A stretch of DNA of 64,000 nucleotides from Lobosporangium transversale. Its lineage: Eukaryota > Mortierellomycota > Mortierellomycetes > Mortierellales > Mortierellaceae. Each line of letters opens with the position of its first letter. The stretch's first letter is position 1. Location of the stretch: contig NW_019029058.1 in assembly GCF_002105155.1 (NCBI RefSeq), positions 47,205 to 111,204 on the forward strand, read 5' to 3'. The position numbers and the translations under genes were made by a program. Of this stretch, positions 60,922 through 64,000 are shown one piece after another. The notes under the pieces were generated by a model, which worked only from the letters and a program-made list of their open reading frames with translations, was not told the DNA's origin and made no database searches.

Positions 60922-61905
60922 TGAAGAGTGTTGAGCCACAATAGCGGTGTAAGAGGTATTCAAGTGATACTTCAGGTGTTCCGTTGGATGTCAAGGAAGC
61001 TATGGCCTGGTTCCGAAGAGAGGTGGGTTGTGAAAGGAGTAAAAAAAGAATACAAAATATAAAAACTGGAAGAGGATCGAGTGAACAAATAGCAACCGAG
61101 GGATACAAGAAGAAGAGGAAGAAAGAAGTGGAAGGAAAAAGTAGTAGGAGAGGACAAAAAAAAGTGTTTATAAAAAGAAAGAAGATCATTTGAATACATT
61201 ATCACCTTTGGAAAACCTTCTCTCATTCTCCTATCTTTGTTGTCTTTTTTTTTTATACAACTTAGTACCACCACTATGACTTTGTTCAGTGGAGGAACAT
61301 GCGACGCGTGAGACGCGTCTCAAGTATAGTTGTATTCACCAGTCGTGAAAAATTCTCATTCTTGAGCTCACAATCAATTTCACATTACCCATTGTCTTCC
61401 AAAAGAACTGTCTTTCCTTCGATTGGGATTCGAGATGGTATATCTACTCTCATTATTTTTCTGTTGTCCTTGGTGGCCCTTTTATCTCCTTTTTGTCATT
61501 TATAGATTCCAGTCAAAATCACAAGCGAAAAAAGTCATTAATTAATAATCATGATCAAGTATCTTCAAGCTTGCATAAGATGAGTGTTCTCGGAGGTAAT
61601 CCATCTTGACCTTTTATGCACACTTCATATTCATAGCTCTTAGTCCGAACCCCCCCTATCCATGATTTGGCGGAGAAGACTTGTTTTACTTGTAAAATAT
61701 CCATCTCCCGCCTTGGCTTTCGTGCTAAGAGAGGGGAAAGGTGGTAGCTGATTCAAGCTATGGCACATGCATAGATTTCCACACGCATTACCTACTGGAC
61801 ATATTGATCAGAGATTGATCTCCTGCAAGGACAGAATTTATTTATTTCATGCATATCATTGTTTTGCACATGCAAAGAAACCATTTGACGGACGGATATG
61901 CAACC
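60922..61905. promoter_or_regulatory. upstream region of the ceramide glucosyltransferase, 3' region of WDR53-like gene
   Basis: 984 bp. Long minus-strand frames here are translations of pyrimidine-rich leader sequence, not coding. It holds the paired ACGCGT boxes. Otherwise nothing is seen. Confidence 0.55.
61304..61318. promoter_or_regulatory. two ACGCGT (MCB-type) boxes in tandem
   Basis: ACGCGT at 61304-61309 and again at 61313-61318; the second sits in the perfect 10-bp palindrome AGACGCGTCT. ACGCGT is the MluI cell-cycle box bound by MBF-type factors in ascomycete yeasts. It lies upstream of the minus-strand ceramide glucosyltransferase (start 60921). Function here is an inference. Confidence 0.5.
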
Positions 61906-63672
61906 TTATAGATGGTAGACTGCGATACGGCCCTGCAATTTCTTGTCGCCAACTCTAGGATGCGTGCCCGCCACAAACAACATCTTTTGTGGGATGGTGA
62001 TGTCGCCATCACCACCATCAACATCAACATCTCGTTGTGACTTATAGGTCAATATACAGTTTACTCGTTCAAAGACATCCCTGGTCGAAAATTCTTGCAA
62101 GGGCTGAAGAGCCCTGTGAGATGCTGCAGCCGTTGCCGCAGACTCTTTGTTCGGCAGAATATTTCTTTGTTGCTCTAGCTGTTGAACTGTCTTGAATCTG
62201 GACGCTTGATCATCCCAGATGGCGATCGAGCCGGTGTTGGAGGATGTTACTAACCAGTTTGGATTGAATCCAGCATACTCTCTTTTATATCCAGAAATGG
62301 CGAGGAAAGGAAGAATTCGGAAAACAGCTCGTTGTTAGTATACTACATTTGTCTTTTTTTTTTTTTTTTTTTTTTTTATTTTCTTTATTTTATCTGGCTT
62401 ACATGGAAGCGATAGGACTTGAATGGGCATGTGACAAACGACCTCCCATCAACCAATTCATCTTCTTCTCCCCATTACTGCCACTGCTACTGCTCGTCCC
62501 TTTCTTGCTCTTGTTCTTGGTCTTCTTGGATGTACCAATGCTGCTGCTGTTACTGCTTCCAACAGCCTGTGAATTTGGATCAGGCTCTGTCTCCATAGAG
62601 GTTGGGAGGTCAGTAGGAGTATGCAAGAATTGGATAGATCCATCTCCTAAGCCAACGGCTATACGTGTTCCTGAAGGATGTGCTGCGATGGAGTGTACGA
62701 ATGGCGGGTTAAAGAGTTGCTTGGTATGCGTCGCGCTTGGATCTGGTTGAGGGTCTAGATATTTTGTTATTGGGATACAATTCAGATCATTAGAGATATT
62801 GGACCAAAGTGAGTTCAGTGAATAATGAATAAATGCCATTTACTTAGAACAGTTCACAACTCAATGTCTTTTTTTTTTTTTTTTTTTTTTTTTAGCTTTG
62901 TTTACCAGTATCAAAAATTTGTATAGCACGGCCTTTGTAAAAGTCCCAAGCGACTATCAGTTTGTCCATACCCCCAGAAAATGCTGTAGAGAAAAATAGT
63001 TTTAACAAAGCGGTGAAGAAATGACATGGGAAATAAGAAAAAAAAAAAAATTTGCCCAAGGTTCATGTGACGTACCTTGTAAATCCTTATTTGCAACAAA
63101 CTGAGCTGTCATAGCAATCTATACGACGCGAACAAGCACAATGATAAATAAAAAGTTATCCAGTTAAAGTTGTCAATAAAAAAAAAAAAAAAAAAAAAGA
63201 AAGAAAGAAAAGAAAAAGAAATACACTACATTATCATGCACACGCCGGGTATGACGCATCCACTCATGTGTTTTAAGATCAAGGATTCGCACATCTCCAG
63301 CATCATCGCATGCTATCAAATATCTTGCCCTGTGGTTTACTTGGATCTAAGGAATTTGGAGGTTGATTATAAGAGCCAACCTTAATAGCTGAAAGATGTT
63401 AATGAAGAGTTATAAATAAGCGTGATGGCATAATATATATACCTGATTGATTTCATCCTCTGCTCCTTCATAAACTCTGATGGCGAGAGCAGTGTCAAGG
63501 AGGAGTGACTCCATTCTTAAATCGAAAGAGTAGACTTTGTTACTGGAGGCAACAAAAACGGTGTGGTCGTCTGCAGGGGTAAACGAGATCGATGATACAG
63601 TAGAGTCGAACCCTTTCAGGGCTTTATGGACCCTGTCTGTTCTCAGGTCCCAAATGCGACAAGTCTTGTCCT
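61906..63672 (-). CDS. WD40-repeat protein, WDR53-like (5' end outside window)
   Basis: Beta-propeller scaffold protein. Six exons seen: 63443..63672, 63230..63346, 63076..63118, 62906..62983, 62403..62754 and 61906..62281. Together they code for about 398 residues plus the stop, starting in mid-codon. WD signatures: DKTCRIWDLRTDRVHKAL, ACDDAGDVRILDLKTHEWMR, SGGMDKLIVAWDFYKGRAIQ, GLGDGSIQFL, and SSNTGSIAIWDDQ. The order, with EGAEDEINQ after the second blade, resembles WDR53. The first visible exon begins with two bases of a split codon (then Asp-Lys-Thr), so an earlier exon encoding the first blade lies beyond 64000. The last intron needs the acceptor GGATATAAAAG, giving IASIEYAGFNPNWL. A low-complexity linker (KKTKNKSKKGTSSSSGSNG) interrupts the fifth blade. 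The WDR53 assignment is likely but not proven. Confidence 0.85.
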
Positions 63673-63880
63673 CTAAATATTTTTTTTTTTTACGACGTTG
63701 ATAATTGGCTGGTGTATTAGACAAAGAATCATCCACACTAAGTCCTCAATGCCTCTTTAATAAAAGTGAGCACCAAAACGACAGAAACAGGGAAAGGGGA
63801 TATTGATAACAGGACAGCCCACAGCCCACAAAATGCAGACACTGCACTAACGAGAGCCAACTTTCTCCAAAAAAGCAAAA

Positions 63881-63931
63881 ATAAAATATATAGAATAAAA
63901 TATATAGAATAAAATATATAGAATAAAATAA
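63881..63931. repeat. 14-bp tandem repeat
   Basis: Three to four copies of AATAAAATATATAG, in the presumed first intron of the WDR53-like gene. Confidence 0.92.
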
Positions 63932-63966
63932 AGACGATTGGTTTCTTTATCCTTTCATCGTCAGAC

Positions 63967-63970
<4 letters not shown>

Positions 63971-64000
<30 letters not shown>
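63971..64000. repeat. A run at the window edge
   Basis: Thirty or more A to the last base. The run length is unknown because the window stops inside it. Confidence 0.97.

Noticed and set aside
60800..61189. 129-residue minus-strand frame starting with poly-Phe/Leu
   Set aside because: Looks like a signal-anchor protein but comes from pyrimidine-rich leader; it overlaps the ceramide glucosyltransferase first exon in the wrong frame and does not splice in phase.
1..64000. tRNA, rRNA or CRISPR features
   Set aside because: I looked for GGTTCGA-type B boxes with paired stems and for regularly spaced repeats with unique spacers and saw none. A covariance-model scan would be needed to exclude small RNA genes.

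Overview
The window looks like an ordinary, gene-dense nuclear segment from an early-diverging filamentous fungus, most likely Mucoromycota and probably Mortierellomycotina. That placement is an inference. It rests on short GT-AG introns in nearly every gene, many long A or T runs, fungal-type proteins (a KRE2/MNT1-type mannosyltransferase, a type I metacaspase, a Rom2-like Rho-GEF) and genes lacking from yeasts but kept in basal fungi (an ADAM metalloprotease, an ABCA-type half transporter, a ceramide glucosyltransferase). I see no operons, CRISPR arrays, intact mobile elements, rRNA or tRNA genes.

Layout from left to right. 1-10 kb holds the 3' end of a Tom1/HUWE1 HECT ubiquitin ligase (+), two weak membrane-protein candidates (-), a six-exon GT15 mannosyltransferase (-) and a nine-exon CENP-E/kinesin-7-like motor (+). 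10-23 kb holds a small secreted CAP/PR-1 protein (+), a relic that looks like an XPG/FEN1-type PIN-domain gene (-), a very large disordered protein (-), and a long gene-poor stretch with a second decayed gene (-). 23-45 kb holds the proteasome subunit Rpn9 (+), a Rom2-like Rho-GEF (+), protoporphyrinogen oxidase (-), a GT32-like glycosyltransferase (-), a type I metacaspase (-) and threonyl-tRNA synthetase (-). 45-64 kb holds a C2H2 protein of unknown role (+), an ADAM protease (+), an ABCA half transporter (-), ceramide glucosyltransferase (-) and a WDR53-like WD40 protein (-) cut by the right edge.

The genes do not form one pathway. Themes that recur are glycosylation and cell surface (GT15, GT32-like, GT21, ADAM, CAP protein, the Rho-GEF of cell-wall signalling) and protein turnover (HECT ligase, Rpn9, metacaspase). 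I joined exons by matching reading phase across GT-AG introns. For most multi-exon genes the spliced length is an exact multiple of three, which supports the models.

I did not find a convincing new biological system. The most unusual items are a 6-nt microexon that restores the Thr-Met after the kinesin P-loop, catalytic residues of the HECT ligase and metacaspase at or across introns, two decayed genes, an uncharacterised 1,300-residue disordered protein, two tandem ACGCGT boxes upstream of the ceramide glucosyltransferase, and an eight-copy 9-bp minisatellite upstream of the ADAM gene.
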